Shown: positions 45,601 through 53,474 of the stretch, one piece after another
Layout of the letters: every line of letters starts with the position of its first letter
Numbering within the stretch: the first letter of the stretch is position 1
NCBI GenBank assembly: GCA_964508705.1
Contig: CAZDUS010000006.1
Location: 1-64,000, forward strand
Length of the DNA stretch: 64,000 nt
Source: CAZDUS01 sp964508705
Lineage (GTDB): Bacteria; Verrucomicrobiota; Kiritimatiellia; CAIKKV01; CAITUY01
Direction of reading: 5' to 3'
Notes under the pieces: generated by a model
The model's input: only the letters and a program-made list of their open reading frames with translations
What the model was told of the DNA's origin: nothing
The model's database searches: none
Made by a program: the position numbers and the translations under genes

Positions 45601-46016
45601 CCTACCATCCGTACCCCGCCCGTCCGTCGCTGTCCATCTTGGGTCGCCGCCACACCGCCCAGCGACAAGATAGTCGTCACTCCAAAGTCACGGGTCAGCC
45701 CTTGACAATTGACATTTGACCTCGCTATCGCCCGTCCTGTCAGATTGGCGGAGAATCTCTCCATCATCTCCCGCCCCAACGCCTGACGGAATAGCCGGTC
45801 ACCCGCAAACCATGCATACTGAACATGACCCAACCGCTGATCCGCCACCTTGATTAAAGTTCCTCGAACAGAATCACCCACAATTAAAGCGCCAGCCAGC
45901 ACCACCGTACAAACGGCAACCGCAAGGGCTGTCAGCAGGTGGCTAGGCCAATAGAAGACACAGGTGCGCCAAATGACTCGCACCAGGCTGATGGACGGTA
46001 TTTTGCCAAGTTTCAT
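42648..46016 (-). CDS. ABC transporter permease, duplicated FtsX/MacB type
   Basis: 1122 residues. An N-terminal helix (HLLTALAVAVCTVVLAGALI), a large periplasmic MacB-like domain (about 45-520), three or four helices with the FtsX pattern (FLVISAVMLMGLLFGLAGER, then LVLAIVISGSVARRLMRM), a further helix pair (about 680-730, 765-785), a second periplasmic stretch and a final FtsX triplet (about 995-1105, GLGLLLGVLGVAVVVARNGI). The duplicated architecture matches predicted lipoprotein/peptide-export permeases of the YbbP/AcrP-like group. It begins one base after the ATPase gene ends, forming a two-gene exporter. Confidence 0.87.
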   Translation of the reverse strand: MKLGKIPSISLVRVIWRTCVFYWPSHLLTALAVAVCTVVLAGALIVGDSVRGTLIKVADQRLGHVQYAWFAGDRLFRQALGREMMERFSANLTGRAIARSNVNCQGLTRDFGVTTILSLGGVAATQDGQRRTGGVRMVGVQSSFAQMSSAGFPAVTGGAVVVNRRLADVLSLRVDDEVVLRVERPDALREMALEASGRASVACRVTVSAIAGDGEFGRFGLENTQVPPLNAFVDLAFLQKLTGAGEQANLLLISGIDDLLMAESALRQAWDYPDGGLEWRTVRTGKVGEFRSRSIFLEESIARAAGVVSSQSVGVLTYLVNSIKAKGRTTPYSFVAGVEAPPGGGVIGSGEIVVTDWLADDLDVAAGDAIELRSYVMGSLRTLTETSAVFRVKAVVPIAEAADESLMPAIPGITDAGSCGDWDTGLPVDFAKVREKDEAYWDQWKGAPKAFIGLEDARRLWGSRWGGLTAIRYDGTEEERRIIREKLRALLVEAGAGPSLRAVRAEAEQAGSDALDFGQLFMGLSFFLVISAVMLMGLLFGLAGERRMEQTGVLMALGFDSRVLKRWAMGEGIVTAMAGGALGCLGGEGYARGLIWLLESRWVGEVPLGLDIHVSWVSLAVAAGTALVLAIVISGSVARRLMRMQTRNLMDALIDERVKRHRRWGLKIWSGTGVLAIVMAGGLAWMARGAGHESRVAMFFGLGFCLLVAGAAVLRRLIDSWGKKRDAMPAGILELARRNAGRNAKRSFLVSGLTACAVFLLVAVALFEPAKDDSGGRGTGTGGYELMVQTTVPIAADLNLERERQRRGLTGDAFKQVAFTGLRVVRGDDAGCGNLNRAQKPRLVGVDPVDLSRQKSFRFINTLPVIGDESPWMLLDKDWGHDVVPAVADEATLMWGLKKQVGDELLYRDENGKAFRLRFVGMLANSVLQGHVIVPDGLLSRRFPTEAGVRLLLVDVPTDAQKEVAGVLSRQLGDDGAEVVACVDRLRQLNAVTALYIRIFQILGGLGLLLGVLGVAVVVARNGIERRGELALLRATGYSRRESVMLLAGEQVWLIGLGIAVGCLAAVAAVWPVMTSGQAGSWSAWVVPVIGIFAVKIGGVAASVLTAMRVTRGEPWEALRQE

Positions 46017-46017
46017 A

Positions 46018-46689
46018 TCAGGCTACAGTGGCAAGCACTCCGCTCGTGATTTCCAAAATGGATCCCATCCTCCGCGCCAGGGCCAGTGAATGCGTTACCA
46101 TCACCACGGCAATTTTCGACTCGCGATTAAGCTCCAGTAGCAAGTCCACTACGCCGCTGGCCGTGGTCGCATCAAGGGAGCCTGTCGGTTCATCCGCCAG
46201 AAGGATCCGCGGTTCATTGATCAAAGCGCGCACCACCGCGACGCGTTGACGTTCACCACCGGAAAGCTCACCCGGCATCGCACTCGCATTGCCCCCCATG
46301 CCCGCGCGCTTGAGTAAACTCATCCCTCGCTCCACACCATCAGCGGTGCAACTCCCGCGCCCGGCCAAGGTTGGAACCATCACATTCTCCAAGACGGTCA
46401 GTTGCGGCAAAAGAAAATGCCGCTGGAAGACAAACCCCACTTGACGCCGCCGAAACTCTGCACGCCCCCCATCACTAAGTCCCTGCAATTCCTGACCCGC
46501 GAATCGGACCGTTCCAGCCGTCGGCGCGTCCAGCCCTCCCATTAGATTCAAAAGTGTGCTTTTGCCGGAGCCTGATGGCCCGACCACCGCCAGCGTTTCA
46601 CCTTCCTTGATCGTCAGGGAAACAGCATTGAGTACCGGAGGCTCGCCCCCGTACTTTTTGGTAACGTCAATCAATTCGCAAAGCGTCAT
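46018..46689 (-). CDS. ABC transporter ATP-binding protein, LolD/MacB type
   Basis: 223 residues from MTLCELIDV (ATG 46689 with GGGAGGCGGA just upstream; the in-frame start at 46716 is weaker). Walker A GPSGSGKST, Q-loop VFQRHFLLPQL, signature LSGGERQRVAVVRAL, Walker B ILLADEPTGSLD and switch His in VMVTHSLA. The PQLTVLENV and DEPTGSLD wording is that of the LolD/MacB/YbbA subgroup, matching the FtsX-type permease next to it. Confidence 0.93.
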   Translation of the reverse strand: MTLCELIDVTKKYGGEPPVLNAVSLTIKEGETLAVVGPSGSGKSTLLNLMGGLDAPTAGTVRFAGQELQGLSDGGRAEFRRRQVGFVFQRHFLLPQLTVLENVMVPTLAGRGSCTADGVERGMSLLKRAGMGGNASAMPGELSGGERQRVAVVRALINEPRILLADEPTGSLDATTASGVVDLLLELNRESKIAVVMVTHSLALARRMGSILEITSGVLATVA

Positions 46690-46769
46690 TCCGCCTCCCG
46701 ATCCACCTCGGATCATCTGTTGCGGAAAGACTATGCCGGGACGCCGCCTGTATCAACATCGAATGCGGA

Positions 46770-47903
46770 TTACGATGCCCGCTCCGCCCACGCCTTGGAC
46801 ACCACTTGCTCCATCGCGTCCGCCTGCGATTCCATGCTCGCAACCATCTTGAACTGCGACCGGCAACGGTCAAGGTTATGCCCCGGACGATGCGTCTTGA
46901 AGTACGTATCCCCCTGCAGGAAGTCCGTCAGGAACCGCATCCCGATCATCAGTGTAATCAGCCGACCGGAGAACACCAATTCCTCACGCTCTGCGGGATT
47001 CAGGAAAGCCGCCTCGGAAAGATAGCCGCGGGCGATCGACTCAAACATTTCAATCCGCATCCGCACCTTGCTCAAGTCTCGCTCGTCTTCCGCCGCCGCC
47101 GCCGTGGCGCTCCGCACCATGTCGCCAAAATCATAAAGCGCCAGCCCGGGCATCACGGTATCAAGGTCAATCACACACACCCCCTGTCCCGTCACGTCAT
47201 CCAGCATCACATTGTTCAGCTTGGTGTCGTTATGGGTGATCCGCTCGGGAATCTCCCCCTTGGCGTGGCGCTCGAGCAGACGTCCGCACATCATCGCGCG
47301 CCGTTCAACAAACGAGATTTCAGCCCGTGCCTCCGCCGCACGGTTACAGGCATCTGCCGCAATCGCCTCCTGCAACGCGCCCAATCTGACCGGCGTGTTG
47401 TGGAAGTTAAGAATCGTCTCGTGCAACCGCGGGGCAGGAAGATCGGCCAGCAGGTTCTGGAATCTGGCATACGCCTTGGCCGCCTCAAACGCCTGGTTCT
47501 GGTTCTCAATCGTGTCGTATGTCTTCGCCCCCTCCACGAATAAATACATCCGCCACCAGTTGCCCTCCAAATCGTGATAGCTAGGGTTGGCGTCACCGCG
47601 GGTAAGAACAACGCACAGCGAGTGCCGGGTCACATCCTCCACTCCCGCCTCCGTGAGCTTGCTCCTTACATGGTCCGTCACCCTCACGATGTTGTCCATG
47701 ACCGCGCGCGGGTCCTTGAATATGCGATGGTTGATACGCTGAAGCAGGTAATGCACCTGCGTCCCAGCCATGTTGAACGTGACCTTGAACGTGTCGTTGA
47801 TATGGCCTGACCCGTAGGGAATCGCTTCCACAAAATCACCCCACGCCCGGAATCGCTTCACCACATCACGAAACTTGAACTTGCCTGCTGTGCCATTACT
47901 CAT
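46770..47903 (-). CDS. NahK-like sugar 1-kinase (aminoglycoside phosphotransferase fold)
   Basis: 377 residues. YGSGHINDTFKV (nucleotide loop), the catalytic loop ERITHNDTKLNNVMLDD and the metal-binding VIDLDTVMPGLALYDFGDMV match the N-acetylhexosamine 1-kinase (NahK) branch of the APH family rather than antibiotic kinases. NahK phosphorylates GlcNAc, GalNAc or related sugars at the anomeric position. AAAGGAG precedes the start. It is the last gene of the leftward amino-sugar arm, 25 bases after nagB. The sugar specificity is inferred from context only. Confidence 0.82.
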   Translation of the reverse strand: MSNGTAGKFKFRDVVKRFRAWGDFVEAIPYGSGHINDTFKVTFNMAGTQVHYLLQRINHRIFKDPRAVMDNIVRVTDHVRSKLTEAGVEDVTRHSLCVVLTRGDANPSYHDLEGNWWRMYLFVEGAKTYDTIENQNQAFEAAKAYARFQNLLADLPAPRLHETILNFHNTPVRLGALQEAIAADACNRAAEARAEISFVERRAMMCGRLLERHAKGEIPERITHNDTKLNNVMLDDVTGQGVCVIDLDTVMPGLALYDFGDMVRSATAAAAEDERDLSKVRMRIEMFESIARGYLSEAAFLNPAEREELVFSGRLITLMIGMRFLTDFLQGDTYFKTHRPGHNLDRCRSQFKMVASMESQADAMEQVVSKAWAERAS

Positions 47904-47928
47904 GCGCCCACTCCTTTATCCCTTCTTC

Positions 47929-48720
47929 TTAATTACGATACAAAGCCCATTCAGGCTCATTCTCGAAAATCCACCGGTAATAGTCCGTTGCCGTCAATTC
48001 CTTCGCCGCCGCCTCATCCACAATCACCTTGCAGGCCGGATGCAACTGCAATGCCGAGGCGGTCACCATGGATGTCACCGGCCCCTCAATCGCCCTGGCA
48101 ATGATCGACGCCTTCTTGGGCCCCGTCGCCAACAGGACAACCTCCTTCGCATCAAGAATCGTCCCCACACCCATCGTCAGCGCGCGCTTCGGCATCCGGT
48201 GCGGCTCATCACCAAACAGCACGGAATTGACGGCTATCGTACTCGGCGTCAGGCATTTGTCGCGCGTACGGGAACGTAACGATGACATCGGCTCGTTGAA
48301 CCCGATGTGCCCTGATTCTCCAATTCCCAGCAATTGAAGATCGATCCCTCCATCACTCCGGATTAAATTCTCGTATCGTCGGCATTCCGCTTGAAGATCC
48401 TCTGCCATGCCACGGGGAAGATGCGTGTTGCGAATATCAATATTGATCCGCGAGAATAGATGTTCATTCATGTAGTGACGGTAGGAGTGCGGATCCTTGG
48501 GATCCAACCCGACATACTCGTCCAGGTTAAAGGTGCGGCAGAACGAGAAATCCAAGCCCTCCTCATGATGCATCCGCACCAACTCGGCATACACTTGCTC
48601 CATGGTACGCCCGGTCGCCAATCCCAGGACCGAATCAGATTTATGACGCAAATGGCTAGCAACCAGTTGCGAGACCAAGCGACAAGCGCTTGCCGAGTCA
48701 GGACGGATAATAACTTCCAC
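47929..48720 (-). CDS. nagB: Glucosamine-6-phosphate deaminase
   Basis: Converts glucosamine 6-phosphate to fructose 6-phosphate and ammonia. 263 residues. Phosphate-binding LATGRTMEQVY, catalytic Asp in FNLDEYVGL, the active-site Glu/His in GIGESGHIGFNEP, and TMGVGTILDAKEVVLLATG are present. It starts with GTG, preceded by AGAGGG. Full length for the family, so a functional enzyme is expected. It provides the exit from amino sugar to glycolysis in this locus. Confidence 0.95.
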   Translation of the reverse strand: MEVIIRPDSASACRLVSQLVASHLRHKSDSVLGLATGRTMEQVYAELVRMHHEEGLDFSFCRTFNLDEYVGLDPKDPHSYRHYMNEHLFSRINIDIRNTHLPRGMAEDLQAECRRYENLIRSDGGIDLQLLGIGESGHIGFNEPMSSLRSRTRDKCLTPSTIAVNSVLFGDEPHRMPKRALTMGVGTILDAKEVVLLATGPKKASIIARAIEGPVTSMVTASALQLHPACKVIVDEAAAKELTATDYYRWIFENEPEWALYRN

Positions 48721-48737
48721 AAATCCCTCTTTTCAGT

Positions 48738-49808
48738 TTACATGCAAAATTCTGCTGCATGATCCGGCGATGCCAACATCACACGCTTTGCATTCATCTT
48801 CTGTCGAAGGGCGTCGATTTCCAGTTTCCCATCGGTCAGCGGCATCGCCACTTGTCCCCCCTCAACCACCGAACGGCACATCCCCATCATGATGTCGAAC
48901 CCTTTACAGGCACTGTCAAAATTACAGCTGTGCAACTTGCCGTCATCATTCAACCAATCTGCCATCTCTTGAATATACGGTGGCATATCCTCCACATAAT
49001 TCATTGCCCCGTCACCCGACATCGCCCCGGCTTTCGTTACTGCCCGCCACCCCCCATTTGTTAGCACTTCCGCAAACCCATCGTCCCCCATCACTCGAAT
49101 CCGGTTCCTTCCCCACCACTTCGCCACCTCAGGGATGTTAGGCGCCCCCGCCCCTGTTTCAACAATCCCCCGAACCCCATTCTTAAATTGAATCACACCC
49201 GCAAGGTAATCGGGAGACGGATGATTGTCTCCAAGCTTACTTTGCCCTGCTGCTTGGGCCATCACCCAATCGGCATCAACATCATTATTATACCATCGCA
49301 TGTAATCAATCAAATGCGAGAGCATGTGCATCATCCATCCCGGACTTGTCGCATAAATAGTATGGATCTTGCCGAGCGCTCCGCTAGCAACAATCTCCTT
49401 CACCTTGCGGTAATGAACCCCATACCGATGCTGATGACTCACCACTGTCTTGATCCCACTCCCAGCCAGCATCGCCTTTATTTCCAACGCCACCTTGCTG
49501 GAATCCGCCACCGGCTTTTCAAAGGCAATCATCTTGACCCTGTTATCCACAGCGATCTTTATCATTTGAGTACGGAGGTTCGGCATCGTGCAAAAACAAA
49601 ACACGTCCGGCTTAAGAGCAGCCGTTAACGCTGCCGCATCCGTCGATGTGGCCGGATTACCCAATTCCGCGGCAGCAGATGCAAGTCGAGCTTGGTCAAT
49701 ATCGCAAATCCCCACCACTTTAAAATTGGGATTGGCCTGAAAAGCACTCGCATGATGCTTGCCCCGCTTGCCCATGCCAACAACTACTACACTATAACAA
49801 TGGCTCAT
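48738..49808 (-). CDS. Gfo/Idh/MocA-family oxidoreductase
   Basis: 356 residues. Rossmann motif VVVGMGKRGKHHASAF, then FEKPVADSS (catalytic-region Lys), VSHQHRYGVHYRKV (substrate loop) and DYMRWYNNDVDADW. NAD(P)-dependent dehydrogenases of this family act on sugars, inositols or their phosphates. A perfect AAGGAGG lies upstream. Its position between a DegT aminotransferase and nagB suggests oxidation of an amino-sugar derivative, perhaps at C3 as in the kanosamine-type pair NtdC/NtdA; this is inference. Confidence 0.88.
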   Translation of the reverse strand: MSHCYSVVVVGMGKRGKHHASAFQANPNFKVVGICDIDQARLASAAAELGNPATSTDAAALTAALKPDVFCFCTMPNLRTQMIKIAVDNRVKMIAFEKPVADSSKVALEIKAMLAGSGIKTVVSHQHRYGVHYRKVKEIVASGALGKIHTIYATSPGWMMHMLSHLIDYMRWYNNDVDADWVMAQAAGQSKLGDNHPSPDYLAGVIQFKNGVRGIVETGAGAPNIPEVAKWWGRNRIRVMGDDGFAEVLTNGGWRAVTKAGAMSGDGAMNYVEDMPPYIQEMADWLNDDGKLHSCNFDSACKGFDIMMGMCRSVVEGGQVAMPLTDGKLEIDALRQKMNAKRVMLASPDHAAEFCM

Positions 49809-49884
49809 ATAACAACCTCCTTGCTCCCTTCAATAGAAAGGTCCCAAGGCATCTTCGCCCTGGGACCCATCGCTACCAACACTA

Positions 49885-51009
49885 TCAACCGTTCTGCTTG
49901 TCCCACTCCAGGCACTTCTGGACAACATAGTCCACTTCCTCAACCGTCAACTCAGGGAACATCGGCAAACTGACACATGTAGCCGCGTTCTTTTCCGCAT
50001 TAACAAGCGAACCCTCAATCCTGGCATCCTTCCCCCACGGATACCCAGCCTGCTTGTGAATCGCAATCGAGTAATGCGTCTTGGCATCAACACCGTTTTT
50101 CACCAGGAAATCCACCATCGCATCGCGCTTGGCAGCATCCTTGACCTCAATCACATAGAGATGCCAGACATGGCGGTAGCCCGGCTTGTGATAAGGAAGC
50201 TCGAACGACTTCACACCCTTAAGGCCAGCCGTATAGCGCTCTGCCAATTTGATGCGCTGATTATTCCACTCGTGAATGTGTTTCAGTTTCGCGCTGAGAA
50301 TACCCGCATGAATATCGTCCAAGCGGCTGTTATACCCGAAGCTGTGGACATTTCGCGCCGGCGAACCGTGGCTGCGCAACAGCCGTGTCTTGCGATCAAT
50401 TTCGGCATCGTTGGTCACAATCGCCCCGCTGTCGCCAAAGGTGCCCAGATTCTTCTGGATGATGAAACTAGTCGCCATTGCATCGCTCAGCTCGCCGATT
50501 TTGAACGTGTCGCCCGCCGCATCAATCGCCTGCGCATTGTCTTCAATCACCTTTAAGCCATGCTTGTCGGCAAGCTTACGGATGGCCGGCATATCGGCGC
50601 ATTGACCGTAAAGATGCACGGGAATGATGGCTTTGGTCTTCGGAGTAATCGCCGCTGCCGCCTTCACCGGATCGATACACTTTGTTTTCGGGTCACAATC
50701 CACCAGCACCGCCGTGGCTCCGGCAATCCAGATGGCTTCTGCAGTTGCAAAAAATGTGTTCGCGTTTGTGATAACTTCATCACCCGGCCCAATGCCCATC
50801 GCCATCAGCACCAACCAGATGGCATCCGTTCCATTCCCCACGCCAATGGCGTATTTCGCCCCGTGAAACGCCGCCAGTTCCTTCTCAAACTGCTTGTTCA
50901 TGGGCCCCTGAACATACTCCCCACTCTCCAGCACCTTTTGAATATTCGCATCAATTTCCGCCTTGATATTATGATACTGCCTCACGTGCCCGTAAAATCC
51001 AACATTCAT
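49885..51009 (-). CDS. DegT/DnrJ/EryC1-family PLP aminotransferase
   Basis: 374 residues. VGNGTDAIWLVLMAMGIGPG, EVITNANTFFATAEAIW, VIEDNAQAIDA (PLP-binding Asp) and FIIQKNLGTFGDSGAIVTND with the Schiff-base Lys are the family's marks. GYNSRLDDIHAGILSAKL gives the Asn/Arg substrate region. It transfers an amino group between glutamate and a keto-sugar. AAAGGATAG precedes the start. With the neighbouring Gfo/Idh dehydrogenase it can form or remove an amino sugar at a keto position. Confidence 0.93.
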   Translation of the reverse strand: MNVGFYGHVRQYHNIKAEIDANIQKVLESGEYVQGPMNKQFEKELAAFHGAKYAIGVGNGTDAIWLVLMAMGIGPGDEVITNANTFFATAEAIWIAGATAVLVDCDPKTKCIDPVKAAAAITPKTKAIIPVHLYGQCADMPAIRKLADKHGLKVIEDNAQAIDAAGDTFKIGELSDAMATSFIIQKNLGTFGDSGAIVTNDAEIDRKTRLLRSHGSPARNVHSFGYNSRLDDIHAGILSAKLKHIHEWNNQRIKLAERYTAGLKGVKSFELPYHKPGYRHVWHLYVIEVKDAAKRDAMVDFLVKNGVDAKTHYSIAIHKQAGYPWGKDARIEGSLVNAEKNAATCVSLPMFPELTVEEVDYVVQKCLEWDKQNG

Positions 51010-51089
51010 ACGCTCTATCCTTTCTTATTTTAAACCGCTCCGCACTCCCTTATCAACCTGCTCATGACACTCGTCATACAGCTAACAAC

Positions 51090-51974
51090 TTAAATTCCAA
51101 TCGTCTTCCGAACCTCCATGCACCAGTCCCGCATCGATTGCCCCTTGGCGATCATACGTCCCGCCGGTGATATCTCCATCAACGCACCCTGTTTCCACCC
51201 GCGTACCCGGTACAACGTGCAGAACGAAAAATCCGGCACCGAGCCACCCTGTCCACCAACCAACTCGCCACCACGACGCACATTGTCCTGCATCCATGCC
51301 GGGAGGGTGAGATGATAGGGGTTCCGCTGGACTTCGCCAACATGAAACGATGTCGCCGCGACCAGTTCAGCCACATCTTCCGCGCTGGATTCCATCATGA
51401 CGTTCGGTGTGTCCATCGCCGCCCAAAACTCCGTCTCCACCACCAAACACGAAAACGATGCCGGCATCGCCGCCAACGCCTCCATGACCAGATGGTGCGT
51501 CCCGATATGCGAAGCGTTCCAGTCCTCCGCATGGGGAACAAAAATAACTTTCGGCTGATGTTGCGCCAATACCCCTATAATAACCTCTACCGCCCGCTTC
51601 CAATTTTCCGGATCTTCCGCGCGCCCCTTCAGCGAAATCTTCTCCAGCCCCTCCGGCACAGTCGACTGCACACCCCACCCGAGAAACGCGCAGGCATTCT
51701 GCAATTCCTGCCAACGGCCCTGACGGCGATCCTTCTTACTGCCCAGTGTCACCGCGATATTCGTAATGGCGATCCCCGCCTCGCGCGCCATTCTCAACGG
51801 CAAGGCACCCACAATACATTCATCATCAGGATGCGGGGAAAAGATCAGCCCCTTGCTGGCCGCCGGATCAACCGCCGCCCGATACTGGGAAGGAATCCCG
51901 CCCAGCGGCATGCCTTTCCCGCGCGCCAACCACGTTTCACACTCCCGCACCCAAGCCAAATAGGGATTCGTCAT
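51090..51974 (-). CDS. PIG-L-family deacetylase
   Basis: 294 residues. HPDDE zinc motif in FSPHPDDECIVGALPLRMAR, ITNIAVTLGSKKDRR, FVPHAEDWNASHIGTHHLV with the third zinc-binding His, and VVETEFW. This is the LmbE/PIG-L fold that removes N-acetyl from GlcNAc moieties of small sugars or glycoconjugates. It starts four bases after the ROK-like kinase stop. It adds to the NagA-like enzyme on the other arm, giving two unrelated deacetylases in one locus. Confidence 0.92.
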   Translation of the reverse strand: MTNPYLAWVRECETWLARGKGMPLGGIPSQYRAAVDPAASKGLIFSPHPDDECIVGALPLRMAREAGIAITNIAVTLGSKKDRRQGRWQELQNACAFLGWGVQSTVPEGLEKISLKGRAEDPENWKRAVEVIIGVLAQHQPKVIFVPHAEDWNASHIGTHHLVMEALAAMPASFSCLVVETEFWAAMDTPNVMMESSAEDVAELVAATSFHVGEVQRNPYHLTLPAWMQDNVRRGGELVGGQGGSVPDFSFCTLYRVRGWKQGALMEISPAGRMIAKGQSMRDWCMEVRKTIGI

Positions 51975-51977
51975 TGG

Positions 51978-53393
51978 TTATTTCTCCACCACAGGAAGAC
52001 TTGCCGCCACCACCGCCTGCCCATGCCGCTTATCCGTCTCGCCGGGCATCATCAACTTGATACTCCCCGCCAGCTCCGGCGCCTCGATGCCAATCACATG
52101 CCGCGCACGGTCGAGAATAATCTCGCCACCCGTTCCGCTCGTCACACGACCCAGCACCAACACATTCCGAAGCGGATAGAACTCACGGTACTGAAGCACC
52201 GCATATCCAAACCACGCTCCAATCGTCTCATAGATCAATCGCGCACGCGGATCATTTCCCGCCATCAACTCCTGCACCGCCACAAGCTTTTCCGGCAACG
52301 GCATGGAATCAGGCAGGTCAATCCCCGCCGCCTTCGCCAACCGGGGCATCGCCTGTTGCGAGAAATACTGGACCCCGCATCCCCGGTCGCCCGACCATTC
52401 GTCCGCCGGCGCATCCAGCCGCCCGTCAATCGGAGCAAACGCCAATTCATTCAGCCACGGCGTCAGGGATCCATCCGGCGTGACAAACCCCGCCGCTTCA
52501 CTGGTTCCCATTGAAACCCCGAGGACCGCATTATCTTTCAGCGCTGCAGCGCCGGCCAATGCCGTCACCTCGCCATCGTTCATGACCACCAACGGAATAT
52601 TCCCCCACTCCTTCTTGATACGGAAGAACAAGTCCTTCACATGCTGGTCGAAATCCGCCGGCGAGACCCCGCGGAATAGCGAGGCGACCCGTACCTGATT
52701 CTCAACATACACTCCCGCCGCACTGCCCCCGATGGCATCCACTCTCGGCAGATGCTTGGCCGCCCGCTTCAGGGAATCCATGATGCCCTGATAATGATAC
52801 TCAGGATTCTTCTCAAAATACGGCTGCCATCCAATTTCCTCGGTGAACAACACCTTGCCATCCATCACAGCCGAAGCCTTGCGATCACTCCCGCCCAAAT
52901 CAAACCCGATCCGGCACCCGTTCCACTGGCCACCAATCCGCTTGGCCGGCAAACATGCCCCGGGCACATCCCCCGCCGCCACATGCAGGACCTCAAGATC
53001 ACCATCATATATCTTGCGACCAATAAGCTCGTTGTCGAACTTGCCCGTCGCTGATTCAGTATAGTGCCGCTTCAGCCCGTCAGCCACAGACCGCGGCCCG
53101 CAAAAATAAATCTTACGCCCGCCATACGCCCACAGCATGAACTTCGTCAGGCGCTCCACATGGCCAAGATTCTCCCCGGCCCGCGGATGCCCCTCAGGAA
53201 ACAAATAACCGTCCCGCCTCGACACCGCCCCCGCCGGTTGAGCCAACGCCAGCGAAAAAGACTCTTTCCCCACACAAGATTCCGCCGCTTGCTGGAATTG
53301 ACGCCACACCTTCACCAGCGGCATAAATCCACTATCTAACGGTATTGAAACTTTTCCAGAAACAATACCTTCCAATGAATTATTCTTATTCAT
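51978..53393 (-). CDS. ROK-like sugar kinase with N-terminal extension
   Basis: 471 residues from MNKNNSLEG (alternative ATG 53402). Residues about 1-160 are an extension of unknown fold with a conserved-looking GYLFPEGHPRAGENLGHVER. The ASKHA phosphate loop follows (CRIGFDLGGSDRKASAVMDG), then DAIGGSAAG and VLGVSMGTSEAAGFV. The usual ROK zinc signature (GHxxxxxxxxCxCGxxGCxE) is replaced by DEWSGDRGCGVQYFSQQ, so it is a divergent member. It probably phosphorylates a sugar. First gene of the leftward arm, divergent from the ROK repressor. Confidence 0.78.
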   Translation of the reverse strand: MNKNNSLEGIVSGKVSIPLDSGFMPLVKVWRQFQQAAESCVGKESFSLALAQPAGAVSRRDGYLFPEGHPRAGENLGHVERLTKFMLWAYGGRKIYFCGPRSVADGLKRHYTESATGKFDNELIGRKIYDGDLEVLHVAAGDVPGACLPAKRIGGQWNGCRIGFDLGGSDRKASAVMDGKVLFTEEIGWQPYFEKNPEYHYQGIMDSLKRAAKHLPRVDAIGGSAAGVYVENQVRVASLFRGVSPADFDQHVKDLFFRIKKEWGNIPLVVMNDGEVTALAGAAALKDNAVLGVSMGTSEAAGFVTPDGSLTPWLNELAFAPIDGRLDAPADEWSGDRGCGVQYFSQQAMPRLAKAAGIDLPDSMPLPEKLVAVQELMAGNDPRARLIYETIGAWFGYAVLQYREFYPLRNVLVLGRVTSGTGGEIILDRARHVIGIEAPELAGSIKLMMPGETDKRHGQAVVAASLPVVEK

Positions 53394-53402
53394 AAATAAC
53401 AT

Positions 53403-53474
53403 ATACGATAGATAATCACTTTAATCAACGAAATTTTTATTGTTTTCTGCCAATTTCTTGCAAGATTAGCTCTA
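53403..53474. promoter_or_regulatory. Divergent control region of the amino-sugar locus
   Basis: AT-rich 72 bases. The palindrome ATTAG-CT-CTAAT (53466-53477) overlaps the ROK repressor start, a possible autoregulatory operator. No clean -35/-10 pair is visible for either direction. Confidence 0.4.
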
